Counted from the first letter of the stretch, positions 54,019 to 63,430 are shown. The stretch: DNA of 64,000 nt from Mesorhizobium tianshanense (GCF_007830515.1 NZ_VLKT01000001.1:238394-302393); one strand, 5' to 3'. The notes: generated by a model not told the origin, from the sequence alone. Translations and numbers: made by a program.

Positions 54019-54375
54019 ATGAAACGAACTCACAACATGGAAATAACGACAGCACAATATCGCGTGTGGAGCGAAGCGAGCGAGATTTTTTTTGATGGCG
54101 TCATGAGGCTGGCCAGTTCTGAGGCCTATGCGCCAATTTTATCTTTGCTGATGAAGGTTCTTTCCTCGCAACCTACTTCTATTACGCTCAATTTAACGGA
54201 CCTTGAATTTCTCAACTCTTCAGGAATTAATCTCTTGGCGAAATTTACAATAGAGGTCCGAAAGCATCCCGATGTGCAGCTCATTGTCCGCGGAACTTCC
54301 GAAATACCTTGGCAGTCGAAATCATTGCCAAACCTCAAGAAATTACATCCCGCTTTGGTACTCTTCGTGAGCTGA
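54019..54375 (+). CDS. STAS-domain antagonist, Slr1659-like
   Basis: Protein of 118 residues with a STAS fold. [20 protein letters not shown] holds the phosphorylatable Ser expected in the DxxxxNSSG helix start. It would cycle between phosphorylated and free forms, set by the HATPase proteins and the SpoIIE phosphatase. ATG 54019 abuts the previous stop; ATG 54037 is an alternative with a more family-like N-terminus (MEITTAQY). It ends the five-gene operon. Confidence 0.82.
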   Translation: MKRTHNMEITTAQYRVWSEASEIFFDGVMRLASSEAYAPILSLLMKVLSSQPTSITLNLTDLEFLNSSGINLLAKFTIEVRKHPDVQLIVRGTSEIPWQSKSLPNLKKLHPALVLFVS

Positions 54376-54648
54376 CAGGCCGGTTGATGCAGGCGTCAAG
54401 TGCTTTGGAAGTGGCAGTCTCATCGGGCCATCGACCGCTTTGTGTCGGGAACTCATAGCTGCGAAAGTCAGAGCTGGGATAGTCCGGGCGTGGCGGTTGT
54501 TTTGAATTGATCCCTCTCCAGAGCGGTCATCGCCGCGCAGCCTGCCTTGCCGCGTTGCAGTTCGCTGATACTCACGCTTCGCCCGACCGCCGCTGACTTC
54601 AGACGCGACCATGCACCAGATAGGTCTCAACCATCGCCGATCGTGTAC

Positions 54649-55800
54649 TCAGCTTCCAAGCGCCTTGAGCCAACCTTCAAAGGAGTGGGTTTTGTCGTGT
54701 TCAGCGAAGGAAGCCGAGCGGGCGGGGCGCAGCCACGCCACCGCAGTCCGGGCCTCGCGTGGGCTGTAACCGAATTCCTTGCTAAACGCTCGGCTAAAGT
54801 TAGCCGCTGAAGTGAATCCGACAGCTTCAGTGATATCAATAATGCGCCGGCTGTCCGCCGGGTCACTGAGCGCAGCATGGGCTGCCAGAAGGCGGCGTCT
54901 TTGTATGTAATGGAGAACACCGCCGCTCGGTTCGAACAACTGATAGAGACGAGAGCGCGAGACGCCGAGTGCCCGGCACATCGAATCCGGTGTCAGATCA
55001 GCCGCATCTAGATTGTTTTGGACGTATCGGCGCGCACGCTCCATCAACGCAACGCTCACCAATTGTTCGGCGGCCGCATCATGTTCCCCCGGAGGCGCCA
55101 GGCAGGCAATGATCATGTTGCGTGTCGCATGTACGATGCGGGGCAGATCTTCAGCCGTGAGACTGCGCAGCCTTGCTTCGATGCCGTTGACGTAGTCGAC
55201 TAGCAAGTTAGCGAAGTTGCCCGACAGAATTGAATTGTTCTTTGCATCGAGGGTTGCAGCTGCATCAGCGAACAAGTCACGCGGCAAATAGAGAAAGAGA
55301 CTTTCGGATTCCGTTGTCCTTCCGCGAAACGGGTAGCCAAGCGTCCTGATCTCCACCTTGCCCGGCTGGCTTTCTGCAACGCGGCCATCGACCTCCGTCC
55401 ATGCCCGGCCCGTACGTGGCAAGACGACACACCAGTGATCAATCGAGCTGGACCGAAGCTTCGCGGCAGAACGCACATAACTATGTGCCGGTGCGTGCTG
55501 TTGAACGATGAGAATGCTGCCGAGGTTCCAAGCCGTGTGGCTGGCAGGAAAACCTTCGCTCAGAGATTTGTTATCCGGCAACCTGACTTCAACAAGCGGT
55601 GACATATGCGCTTGCCAAGCGGCGAATTGATATTCTGGCGCTAACTCAAGCGTTGAAAATGACAAAGGTTCGAGCGCTGGCGCGAGCAGCGAAGAGGCCT
55701 CATGCTCCAGATGCGCTTCGCGCGGCCAACGGCGCCGCTCACCGTCAGACTGCTCCATCAGCCTCGCGAGCGTCTCGTCTTGGTTTTTAGGCGTTCCCAT
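54649..55800 (-). CDS. AraC-family transcriptional regulator
   Basis: Regulator of 383 residues from ATG 55800 (an in-frame upstream ATG at 55875 is less likely). The N-terminal two-thirds is an AraC-binding-like domain (LELAPEYQFAAWQAHMSPLV, GRAWTEVDGRVAESQPGKVE) of the ToxR/FeaR-like group. The C-terminal ~100 residues hold the two HTHs: LTPDSMCRALGVSRSRLYQL and ITEAVGFTSAANFSRAFSKE followed by FGYSPREARTA. It is divergent from the exopolysaccharide operon, with ~440 bases between, so it may regulate that operon. Confidence 0.9.
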   Translation of the reverse strand: MGTPKNQDETLARLMEQSDGERRRWPREAHLEHEASSLLAPALEPLSFSTLELAPEYQFAAWQAHMSPLVEVRLPDNKSLSEGFPASHTAWNLGSILIVQQHAPAHSYVRSAAKLRSSSIDHWCVVLPRTGRAWTEVDGRVAESQPGKVEIRTLGYPFRGRTTESESLFLYLPRDLFADAAATLDAKNNSILSGNFANLLVDYVNGIEARLRSLTAEDLPRIVHATRNMIIACLAPPGEHDAAAEQLVSVALMERARRYVQNNLDAADLTPDSMCRALGVSRSRLYQLFEPSGGVLHYIQRRRLLAAHAALSDPADSRRIIDITEAVGFTSAANFSRAFSKEFGYSPREARTAVAWLRPARSASFAEHDKTHSFEGWLKALGS

Positions 55801-56241
55801 AGCGTGGTTACCATATCCATTTCTGGTGTACCAACAGCCCCTCTCAATTATGTGGTGTGTCGTCGATAGTGGCAAGAGTTATGCGACCACCGGCCGAATG
55901 GGCGCTCTCTTCATGTAGCCGCAATCCCACCGCTGACGGATTCAAAATTCGTTCCGGTTAATGCCGGATAGTGCGATTGCTCCGTCTCAGAGCAAGATAT
56001 GTATCGCCGGATAAGTTTCTGGATGCGCAGCTAACGACACCCTTCAGCGTGGCGCGTATAGAGAAACAAGAATGTAACGGAAGTCTAGGCGTCATGAAAT
56101 TTTAACAGCATACTCTCTATTTGACGTTTTGAAAATTTGTTTCGAGATTACAGTCGTACTAAATACGATTTGGTATCGTATATATACCAATATCATTAAT
56201 ATACACTAACAATATAAGTAGATAATACGTGGGGCAAATCG
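55801..56241. promoter_or_regulatory. AT-rich divergent promoter region
   Basis: No gene is present. The last ~140 bases before 56242 are far more AT-rich than the surroundings. A candidate -35 TTGACG stands at 56121-56126, but no good -10 could be matched at the right spacing. Overlapping palindromes at 56164-56190 are the strongest structure. Confidence 0.55.
56164..56190. promoter_or_regulatory. Overlapping palindromes, candidate operator
   Basis: TACGAT (56164-56169) pairs with ATCGTA (56175-56180) around TTGGT. TTGGTAT (56170-56176) pairs exactly with ATACCAA (56184-56190) around CGTATAT. The two overlap, about 52-78 bases upstream of the first exopolysaccharide gene. The shape suits a dimeric regulator binding site. 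No regulator is assigned. Confidence 0.55.
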
Positions 56242-57285
56242 ATGAGAAATCTACGTCCGGTCAAATCTGCCATCCAGACGACCTTGAGTAGCGTTCGCAT
56301 AGAGCGTCATGCCTTGGCGCCTCGACGTATCCTTGTTACAGGCGGCGCGGGTTTCCTTGGGTCACATCTATGCGAAAGGTTGCTCGGTCAGGGTCATGAA
56401 GTGCTGTGCGTCGATAACTTCGTGACGGGGCGTTCCCGCAATATCGATCATCTCAGAGGCAATCACAGCTTCAAGGTTGTCCGGCACGACATCACACTGC
56501 CTTTGACCGCTGAGGTCGACGAAATCTACAATCTTGCCTGCCCCGCCTCGCCGCCGGACTACCAGGCCGATCCCGTTCAAACCATGAAAACCAACGTGCT
56601 CGGCGCACTTAACCTCCTTGAGGTGGCAAAAGGACGCGGCATAAAGATTTTCCAGGCTTCCACCTCGGAAGTCTACGGCGATCCGCACGTTCATCCGCAA
56701 CCCGAATCTTATTGGGGCAACGTCAACCCTTTCGGTCCGCGGTCTTGCTACGACGAGGGCAAGCGTTGCGCAGAAACGCTGTTTTTTGACTTCCACCATA
56801 AGCACGGAGTCGAGATCAAGATTGCCCGGATTTTCAACACCTATGGGCCCCGTATGCGTCCGGACGACGGTCGTGTGGTATCCAATTTCATCGTACAGGC
56901 GCTCGAAGGCGAAGACATCACAATCTATGGCGATGGCTCGCAGACTCGCTCATTCTGTTTCGTCGACGACCTGATCAACGGTTTCTTGCAACTGATGGTT
57001 TCGGCGCCGTCATTTACCGGCCCCGTTAATCTGGGCAATCCAGTCGAATTTACCATTCGAGAGTTGGCCGAGCAGGTGATCGATCTCACGGGATCGAGTT
57101 CGAGAATTGTCCATTGTGCCCTGCCGGTCGACGACCCGCGACAGCGCCGTCCCGATATCTCGCTCGCGTCACGTGAACTGGGTTGGCGGCCAACAGTGCC
57201 GCTGTCGGTCGGCCTCAAGCAAACGATTCAGTACTTTGACCGTCTCCTGGCCTTGGAATCGTGCAAGCTCGCGGAGACGGCTTGA
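56242..57285 (+). CDS. UDP-glucuronate decarboxylase-like SDR (UDP-xylose synthase)
   Basis: Extended short-chain dehydrogenase of 347 residues. NAD motif is [19 protein letters not shown], with the catalytic Tyr/Lys in [35 protein letters not shown] and [14 protein letters not shown]. These agree with the UDP-xylose synthase (UXS) family, which converts UDP-glucuronate to UDP-xylose. A UDP-glucose dehydrogenase in the same operon (60149) would supply the substrate. ATG 56242 follows GTGGGGC. It is the first gene after the AT-rich leader, and its stop overlaps the next start (TGATG). Confidence 0.9.
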   Translation: MRNLRPVKSAIQTTLSSVRIERHALAPRRILVTGGAGFLGSHLCERLLGQGHEVLCVDNFVTGRSRNIDHLRGNHSFKVVRHDITLPLTAEVDEIYNLACPASPPDYQADPVQTMKTNVLGALNLLEVAKGRGIKIFQASTSEVYGDPHVHPQPESYWGNVNPFGPRSCYDEGKRCAETLFFDFHHKHGVEIKIARIFNTYGPRMRPDDGRVVSNFIVQALEGEDITIYGDGSQTRSFCFVDDLINGFLQLMVSAPSFTGPVNLGNPVEFTIRELAEQVIDLTGSSSRIVHCALPVDDPRQRRPDISLASRELGWRPTVPLSVGLKQTIQYFDRLLALESCKLAETA

Positions 57286-58271
57286 TGTCTGCACATAAGG
57301 TCCTGGTGACGGGCGGCGCCGGTTACATCGGCAGTCATACCGCCAAACTCCTCAAAACGAGAGGCGTGGAGCCTGTTGTCTACGACAACTTGGTGACGGG
57401 AAATCGATCATCCGTGCGCTGGGGGCCGTTCGTACACGGCGACATTCTCGATACCACCTATCTGGCGCAGACACTCACGCGGTACGAGCCTGACGCAGTC
57501 ATCCACTTCGCGGCGTCTGCCTATGTTGGTGAATCCGTGGAAGATCCATCGAAATATTACAGAAACAATGTGGCGGGAACCCTGTCGCTTTTGAACGCTT
57601 GCCGCCAGGCCAAGGTGGATAAGATAATTTTTTCCTCGAGCTGTGCGACCTACGGGATACCGGCCGTTCTCCCGATCAAGGAGACGACGCCGCAAGATCC
57701 AATCAATCCGTACGGCCGCACAAAGCTGATCGCCGAGCATATGTTGCGGGATTACGCTGCGGCTTATGGCATGCGCTATGTGGCCTTGCGATATTTCAAC
57801 GCCTGCGGCGCCGACCCCGACGGTGAGCTTGGCGAATGGCATGATCCTGAGACCCATCTGATCCCCAGAGCGCTGCTCGCGGCGGGAGGCAGAATTTCGC
57901 ACCTGGCGGTCTTTGGAGATGACTACGACACCGAGGACGGAACTTGCATCCGCGACTACATACACGTAACCGATCTGGCGCGCGCGCACGCCCTCGCGTT
58001 TAGCCATCTCGCGACAGGCGGCGAGAATCTTGCGATCAACCTTGGGTCCGGTCGCGGATCTTCCATACGTGAGATCTTGGACACGATCGCCCGGATATCG
58101 GAGCGGGAGGTGCCGATCGAGATCCATCCGAGGCGCCCTGGAGATCCGCCGGCACTTTATGCCGATCCGACCTATGCCAGTAAGGTACTAGGTTTCACGC
58201 CCGAATATTCCGATCTCGATACGATCGTGCGAAGCGCCGCGCCTTTCTTCGGACTGGAGGCACGGACGTGA
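57285..58271 (+). CDS. galE: UDP-glucose 4-epimerase
   Basis: Protein of 328 residues interconverting UDP-glucose and UDP-galactose. Motifs are VLVTGGAGYIGSHTAKLLKT, the substrate-binding SSSCATYG, the catalytic Tyr/Lys in NPYGRTKLIAEHMLRDYA, LRYFNACGADPDGELGEWHD and DYIHVTDLARAHALAF. ATG 57285 overlaps the upstream TGA. Its stop overlaps the GTG start of the glycosyltransferase. Confidence 0.92.
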   Translation: MSAHKVLVTGGAGYIGSHTAKLLKTRGVEPVVYDNLVTGNRSSVRWGPFVHGDILDTTYLAQTLTRYEPDAVIHFAASAYVGESVEDPSKYYRNNVAGTLSLLNACRQAKVDKIIFSSSCATYGIPAVLPIKETTPQDPINPYGRTKLIAEHMLRDYAAAYGMRYVALRYFNACGADPDGELGEWHDPETHLIPRALLAAGGRISHLAVFGDDYDTEDGTCIRDYIHVTDLARAHALAFSHLATGGENLAINLGSGRGSSIREILDTIARISEREVPIEIHPRRPGDPPALYADPTYASKVLGFTPEYSDLDTIVRSAAPFFGLEART

Positions 58272-60118
58272 CCCTCGCAACAGCCACACAGAGGACGGAC
58301 GCCGGCCAGCGCTCAACCGCGCCACTGATGGTTCCCCTTCTGACCGGCTACCGCCGTATTGAATTTCTGGTCGGGGTGTTCGTGTGGTTCGCGGCCGTCG
58401 TCTATTTCTGGGTCTGGTGGTTCGACCCCACACATTATGTCGACTTTTTCGGATTTCTGACCGTCACGGTTGTCCTTGCGTGGGTCACGCTCCTGCCGGC
58501 GTATTTTTTGGCCATATTCTATCGCGGCCGCAAACCGAGCGGTCCATTGCGCCTTCCGGCAGGAAGCCGCGTGGCCATGGTGGTGACAAAGGCGCCCTCC
58601 GAGCCATTTTCCATCGTGGCGGTGACCTTGAAGGCGATGCTCCTCCAGGACGTGCCGCATGACACATGGCTTGCCGACGAAGACCCCTCTTTGGAAACGC
58701 TGAATTGGTGCCGACAGCATGGCGTCTTCGTCTCGACGCGCAAGGGTAGGGTTGACTATCACCGCGCGACGTGGCCGCGGCGCACGCGCTGCAAAGAAGG
58801 AAACCTCGCTTTCTTCTACGACCACTACGGCTATGAGCGCTACGACTTCGTCGCCCAGCTCGACGCCGACCATGTCCCGGAGCCCGATTATCTGCACCAG
58901 ATGCTGCGTCCCTTTGCCGATCCGGCGGTAGGCTATGTCTCGGCGCCCAGCATTTGCGACCGCAATGCGGCGGAAAGCTGGTCGGCGCGTGGGCGACTCT
59001 ACGCCGAGGCAAGCATGCACGGGTCGCTTCAGGCGGGTTACAATGGCGGTCTCGCCCCGCTCTGCATCGGATCCCACTACGCGGTTCGCGCCGCCGCGCT
59101 GAAAGAGCTTGGCGGGCTTGGGCCGGAACTTGCCGAAGACCATTCAACCACGCTGATGATGAACGCCCACGGGTGGCGTGGCGTTCACGCGCTGGACGCG
59201 ATTGCCCACGGCGACGGTCCGCGCACATTTGCCGATCTCGTCACGCAGGAGTTTCAGTGGTCGCGCAGCCTGGTCATGTTGCTTCTGAAGTATTCCCCAA
59301 TCTTCATCCCACGCTTGCCGATGAAGTTGAAATTCCAGTTCTTGTTTTCGCAACTTTGGTATCCGCTCTTCGCGCTTTTCATGGCGCTGATGTTTGCAAT
59401 GCCGATCATCGCACTCGCACGCCGCGAAAACTTCGTTGCCGTTACTTACCCAGAATTTCTCATGCATTCCGCACCCCTTTCCGTGATTCTGGTTCTGATG
59501 GCCTATCGCTGGCGGGCAGGTGGCACGTTCAGGCCGTTTGACGCAAAGATTCTGAGCTGGGAGTGCATACTCTTCCTGTTCGCGCGCTGGCCCTGGGCTT
59601 TGGCGGGGACGATCGCTGCGGTGCGCGACTGGCTCACCGGCTCCTTCGTGGATTTCCGCATTACGCCGAAGGGAATCTCGGAAGTGGGTCCACTGCCCAT
59701 ACGGGTTCTCGCACCCTACGGCGTTCTGTCGGTCGCTTCCGTACTGCCGGTCCTGCTCGTGGAAGAAGTGGGAGAGACGCGCGGCTTCTATGTCTTCGCG
59801 ATCGTCAACGCGGCACTGTACGCGCTGCTGTTCCTCGTCATCGTTGTCCAGCATGCCCGCGAAAACGTCGTCAGGATCTCAAGGCGCTCCTATCGCCCGG
59901 CGATGGCAGCCAGCCTCCTTTCACTTCTCTTGCTGCCCGGCATCGCAACCGCCGAGCGTGGGATGGAGGGCCTTGAATCGCTCGCTTGGGGCGCCGGGCG
60001 CCTCAGCCTGTTTGAAGAGAAATACGCCGTCGCAGGGGCCGGATCAGGCGGACCGGGTCTCCGCAAGATTACGTTCAGACCAAGATGGCTCACCGAAGTG
60101 CCGAGTTTCATCCCATAA
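58268..60118 (+). CDS. Membrane glycosyltransferase family 2, cellulose-synthase-like
   Basis: Protein of 616 residues. Two N-terminal spans (FLVGVFVWFAAVVYFWVWWF, LTVTVVLAWVTLLPAYFLAI) precede a GT2 domain. Catalytic and donor acids appear as WLADEDPSLETL, VAQLDADHVPEPDYL and LGPELAEDHSTTLMM (the TED position), with QEFQWSRSLVMLL where Q-x-x-R-W is expected. Four or more spans follow, plus a periplasmic or cytosolic C-terminal tail. It probably polymerises and exports a beta-linked polysaccharide using UDP-sugars from its neighbours. GTG start overlaps galE. Confidence 0.88.
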   Translation: MTLATATQRTDAGQRSTAPLMVPLLTGYRRIEFLVGVFVWFAAVVYFWVWWFDPTHYVDFFGFLTVTVVLAWVTLLPAYFLAIFYRGRKPSGPLRLPAGSRVAMVVTKAPSEPFSIVAVTLKAMLLQDVPHDTWLADEDPSLETLNWCRQHGVFVSTRKGRVDYHRATWPRRTRCKEGNLAFFYDHYGYERYDFVAQLDADHVPEPDYLHQMLRPFADPAVGYVSAPSICDRNAAESWSARGRLYAEASMHGSLQAGYNGGLAPLCIGSHYAVRAAALKELGGLGPELAEDHSTTLMMNAHGWRGVHALDAIAHGDGPRTFADLVTQEFQWSRSLVMLLLKYSPIFIPRLPMKLKFQFLFSQLWYPLFALFMALMFAMPIIALARRENFVAVTYPEFLMHSAPLSVILVLMAYRWRAGGTFRPFDAKILSWECILFLFARWPWALAGTIAAVRDWLTGSFVDFRITPKGISEVGPLPIRVLAPYGVLSVASVLPVLLVEEVGETRGFYVFAIVNAALYALLFLVIVVQHARENVVRISRRSYRPAMAASLLSLLLLPGIATAERGMEGLESLAWGAGRLSLFEEKYAVAGAGSGGPGLRKITFRPRWLTEVPSFIP

Positions 60119-60148
60119 CAAAAGGGGCGCAACGGGCGCCGTGGAAAC

Positions 60149-61579
60149 ATGAAAATTGCAATTGTTGGGACAGGGTATGTCGGTCTTGTCAGCGGAACCT
60201 GCTTTGCCGAATGGGGCAACCGGGTCGTGTGTGTCGACAAGGACGTGGGAAAGATCGCGCAGCTCAGGCAGGGCAAGATGCCCATTTACGAGCCGGGCCT
60301 GGAAAAGCTTGTGGTTCGCAACCAAGCCGCCGGGCGCTTGTCCTTCACGACCAGCCTCGCCGAAGCGATGAGGGGCGTCGACATTGTCTTTATCGCGGTG
60401 GGGACTCCGCCTCGTCCCGGGCACGGCGATGCCGATCTGTCATTCATCTACACGGCGGCCAAGGAGATCGCGTACTCGCTCGAAGGCAACGCGGTTGTCG
60501 CGGTCAAATCCACTGTCCCGGTTGGTACAGGCGACGCAGTCAAAAAAATCATCGCCACTGTCCGTCCCAACGGTAGCTTTTCCGTCGCTTCTAACCCCGA
60601 ATTTCTTCGGGAAGGATCGGCAATCGATGATTTCCTGTTTCCCGATCGCGTCGTCATCGGCGTCGAAGATGAAAACGCGCGGAAGGCGATGCTGGCGCTT
60701 TATCGCCCACTCGCCGAGGCGAACACGCCGGTTGTCGTGGGCCAGCGGCGCTCGGCTGAGTTGATCAAATACGCTTCGAACGCGTTCCTGGCGACGAAGA
60801 TCACTTTTATCAACGAACTTGCCGATCTGTGCGAGCACGTAGGCACCGATGTCGGTGAACTGGCACTCGGCATGGGTCTCGACCATCGCATCGGAAAGGC
60901 CTTCCTTAATGCGGGACCAGGTTATGGCGGCTCATGCTTTCCGAAGGACACGCTGGCGCTTCTTCGAACAGCCCAGGATCACGGCGTCGCCCTGCGCATC
61001 GTCGAAGAGACAGTGGCCGCTAACGAAGCACGCAAACGGAAGATGGCCCTCAAGGTCCTCGATGCCGTTGGGGGAGATGTCGATGGACTGACGATCTCAG
61101 TTCTCGGCTTGACCTTCAAGCCGGACACGGACGACATGCGCGATGCACCCTCCGTGCCGTTGATCGAGACGCTGCAGCGCTTTGGCGCCAAGATCCGGGC
61201 GCATGATCCGGTTGGCATGGAAAACGCAGCGCGTGTCGTCGAAAACGTCGCGCTGTTTAATGACCCTTATGAATGTGCCCGCGATGCGGACGCCGTGGTC
61301 ATCGTCACCGAATGGGAGAGCATCCGCCAGCTTGATCTCCATCGCCTGAAACAGGTGATGCGGTCTGCGAACCTGATCGATCTTCGTAACGCGTTTGGGC
61401 GGGGGGTGGCACAGGCTGCCGGTTTCCAAGTATCGAGTATCGGCCAGCCTGTGCCACATCAATCCAGCATCACATCCGGCGACGTGCTTGCCTTCCCTTA
61501 TCGAAAGTTTCGCCAACGAGACCCTGAACCTGCGGCGATGATGCGCGCCGCACAGGCAGACATCGGGCGCGAGGGCTGA
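60149..61579 (+). CDS. UDP-glucose 6-dehydrogenase
   Basis: Protein of 476 residues that oxidises UDP-glucose to UDP-glucuronate. NAD motif is MKIAIVGTGYVGLVSGTCFA, with the conserved VKSTVPVGTG, NPEFLREGSAIDDF and catalytic Cys263 in GYGGSCFPKDTLALL. C-terminal GLTFKPDTDDMRDAPS completes the family signs. The family's C-terminal third is present, followed by a low-similarity tail of ~40 residues. It feeds the UXS-type decarboxylase at 56242. Confidence 0.93.
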   Translation: MKIAIVGTGYVGLVSGTCFAEWGNRVVCVDKDVGKIAQLRQGKMPIYEPGLEKLVVRNQAAGRLSFTTSLAEAMRGVDIVFIAVGTPPRPGHGDADLSFIYTAAKEIAYSLEGNAVVAVKSTVPVGTGDAVKKIIATVRPNGSFSVASNPEFLREGSAIDDFLFPDRVVIGVEDENARKAMLALYRPLAEANTPVVVGQRRSAELIKYASNAFLATKITFINELADLCEHVGTDVGELALGMGLDHRIGKAFLNAGPGYGGSCFPKDTLALLRTAQDHGVALRIVEETVAANEARKRKMALKVLDAVGGDVDGLTISVLGLTFKPDTDDMRDAPSVPLIETLQRFGAKIRAHDPVGMENAARVVENVALFNDPYECARDADAVVIVTEWESIRQLDLHRLKQVMRSANLIDLRNAFGRGVAQAAGFQVSSIGQPVPHQSSITSGDVLAFPYRKFRQRDPEPAAMMRAAQADIGREG

Positions 61580-61583
61580 AGCT

Positions 61584-62171
61584 ATGGCAAAGCCACACTG
61601 CACCAACCAGGAAATAGGCGCCGCCAAAACTCTCCGGCGCTGGCTTCTGGTAACATCATGCATCTTCTCGACTTTCGCGGGTCCGGCCCAGGCCAGTAGC
61701 GAGGACGCCGTCCCCCCGCCGGAGGCCCGAGTCATGACGGGCGTGGAACTTTACATGCTCTACCATGATAAGTCGTGGCAATGGCGCGACGGTGTGGGTT
61801 GGATGCGATCCGATCGCCGCCGTTTTACCGCATGGACGGGGTCCGGGCAGAAATTTACATGGGCGGAGGGCCGATGGATTGTCACCGACGGCGGCCGCCT
61901 GTGCCTCGATGCACGATGGCACTCATCGTCCGGGGTCTACCCTGACAAGACCTGTTTCAGCCACAAGCGGCACCACGACACGATCTATCAGAAGAGAGAG
62001 CCGTCCGAAACCTGGTATGTTTTCAAACACCCCGGTTTTGCGAAGGGCGACGAGTTCAGCAAGCTTGTCAGCAAAGACTTGGTCTCGTCGGAACTGGCGC
62101 GGATCAGAGCCGTCATCGAGCCGGCAACACCGCTCCCAGATGCCAAAATCAACCGGAGGATACAGCAATGA
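61584..62171 (+). CDS. DUF995 exported protein
   Basis: Protein of 195 residues with a signal peptide (RRWLLVTSCIFSTFAGPAQA). The DUF995 domain (GVELYMLYHDKSWQWRDGVG, FTAWTGSGQKFTWAEGRWIV, WYVFKHPGFAKGDEFSKLVS) ends in a helix. It has a cysteine pair (RLCLDARW and KTCFSHK). DUF995 is found mainly in rhizobia, and one member influences polysaccharide export or processing; the exact role here is inferred from its place in the operon. Stop overlaps the next ATG. Confidence 0.87.
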   Translation: MAKPHCTNQEIGAAKTLRRWLLVTSCIFSTFAGPAQASSEDAVPPPEARVMTGVELYMLYHDKSWQWRDGVGWMRSDRRRFTAWTGSGQKFTWAEGRWIVTDGGRLCLDARWHSSSGVYPDKTCFSHKRHHDTIYQKREPSETWYVFKHPGFAKGDEFSKLVSKDLVSSELARIRAVIEPATPLPDAKINRRIQQ

Positions 62172-63133
62172 GTACTGTCAGGAAAAATACCTCAAGAGTA
62201 ATCGCGCTCTCACTTGTCACGCTGGCGCTGTCCGGAGCAGTGCTTGCGGCCAGCCAACCACGCGGCATTCCTGCCGCCGACGCGCAGACGGCCAATCAAG
62301 TCACCGACAAGCGGCCAGTCATTACCGAGGCGTCGATCGACTTCGGCGCCTACGACCCGCATGGCGACTTCGGCAGCGACGCGAATGTCAAGATCGAACA
62401 TCTTTTCCTTCCTTGGGAAGATGTCGAGCTGTCCACATTGTCAATCGCCGACGAGTATGCCCTGCAGCGCGGGCGGTCGCTCCTGATATCAGTCGAGCCG
62501 TGGTCGTGGTCGGTCGATTGGCGGATAACCTCAGACGAGTTGCTGAGCGGAATCCTGGCCGGCCGTTATGACGCCTATATGGCGTCAGTCTGTGCGGCCG
62601 CAGCCAATCTGAAGAGCCCGGTGATCATCCGATGGGCACAGGAAATGGACGAAACCGACAACCAGTTTACCTGGGCCCATTGGAAACCCGAGGGTTATGT
62701 TGCGGCCTATCGCCGGGTGGTGACGGAATGCCGCAAACATCTGAAGACGGCCAAATACATGTGGTCGCCAAAAGGCAACTCCGGCTTGGCCGACTTTTAT
62801 CCGGGAGACGAGTTCGTCGATATAGTCGGCCTTTCCGTGTTCGGACTTCAGCAATACGACAGGGACAATTTCGGCAAAGAGAGGACGTTCGCGGAGGCAC
62901 TCGCGCCGGGCTATCGGCTGGCCGAAGGTTTCGGGAAACCCATCATGGTGGCCGAGCTGGGCTATGAAGGCGACCAGGCCTATGTTCGCAACTGGGCGGA
63001 GAACGCCGCCAAACCGAATCCCGACTTTCCGCAGTTGACAGGCGTCGTCTATTTTAACGATCGCGACGTCTATCCGTGGCCGGGGGACTATGGTCGTCCC
63101 AACTGGCGGGTTGGTGGACCGGCTCTGAATTAG
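62168..63133 (+). CDS. Exported GH26-like beta-glycanase
   Basis: Protein of 321 residues with a signal peptide (IALSLVTLALSGAVLA). The barrel shows IDFGAYDPHGDFG, IIRWAQEMDETDNQFTWAHW (acid/base Glu in RWAQEMD), YMWSPKGNSGL and MVAELGYEGDQAYVRNW (nucleophile Glu in AELGYEG). This is the GH26/mannanase-like layout. It probably trims or cuts the polysaccharide made by this operon. ATG 62168 overlaps the DUF995 stop (ATGA). Confidence 0.87.
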   Translation: MSTVRKNTSRVIALSLVTLALSGAVLAASQPRGIPAADAQTANQVTDKRPVITEASIDFGAYDPHGDFGSDANVKIEHLFLPWEDVELSTLSIADEYALQRGRSLLISVEPWSWSVDWRITSDELLSGILAGRYDAYMASVCAAAANLKSPVIIRWAQEMDETDNQFTWAHWKPEGYVAAYRRVVTECRKHLKTAKYMWSPKGNSGLADFYPGDEFVDIVGLSVFGLQQYDRDNFGKERTFAEALAPGYRLAEGFGKPIMVAELGYEGDQAYVRNWAENAAKPNPDFPQLTGVVYFNDRDVYPWPGDYGRPNWRVGGPALN

Positions 63134-63168
63134 GGACAAAAAGCAACATCTTCGGGAGGGGACAAGAA

Positions 63169-63430
63169 ATGAAGCGTTACCGACACTGTTGAAGCTTTTT
63201 GTGATCGGCGGTGCTTGGGTGTGGGCGTCCCTGATGCCGCCACACTGAGCAAGACAAATGTTGCGACGGAATCGGCGGCACCGCTGATGACAGACGAAGT
63301 CTATCAACTATTCTCGAAGCGGTCTTGGCTCTGGAATGATGGTTCAGGCTATTTCTCGGCAAAACAGCGCCGATTCATAGCCTGGACAGGTCGAGGCAGC
63401 ACTGGTTCATATGCCGTTGGACGGTGGTTC
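63169..63430 (+). pseudogene. DUF995 paralogue, frameshifted and truncated
   Basis: A strong GGGAGGGG site precedes ATG 63169, but the frame MKRYRHC stops after seven codons. In other frames TLLKLFVIGGAWVWASLMP (signal peptide) and then MTDEVYQLFSKRSWLWNDGS, RRFIAWTGRGSTGSYAVGRW follow, matching the intact DUF995 protein at 61584. Two frame changes are needed. The similarity ends near 63430, where an antisense GH26 fragment begins. Confidence 0.75.
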
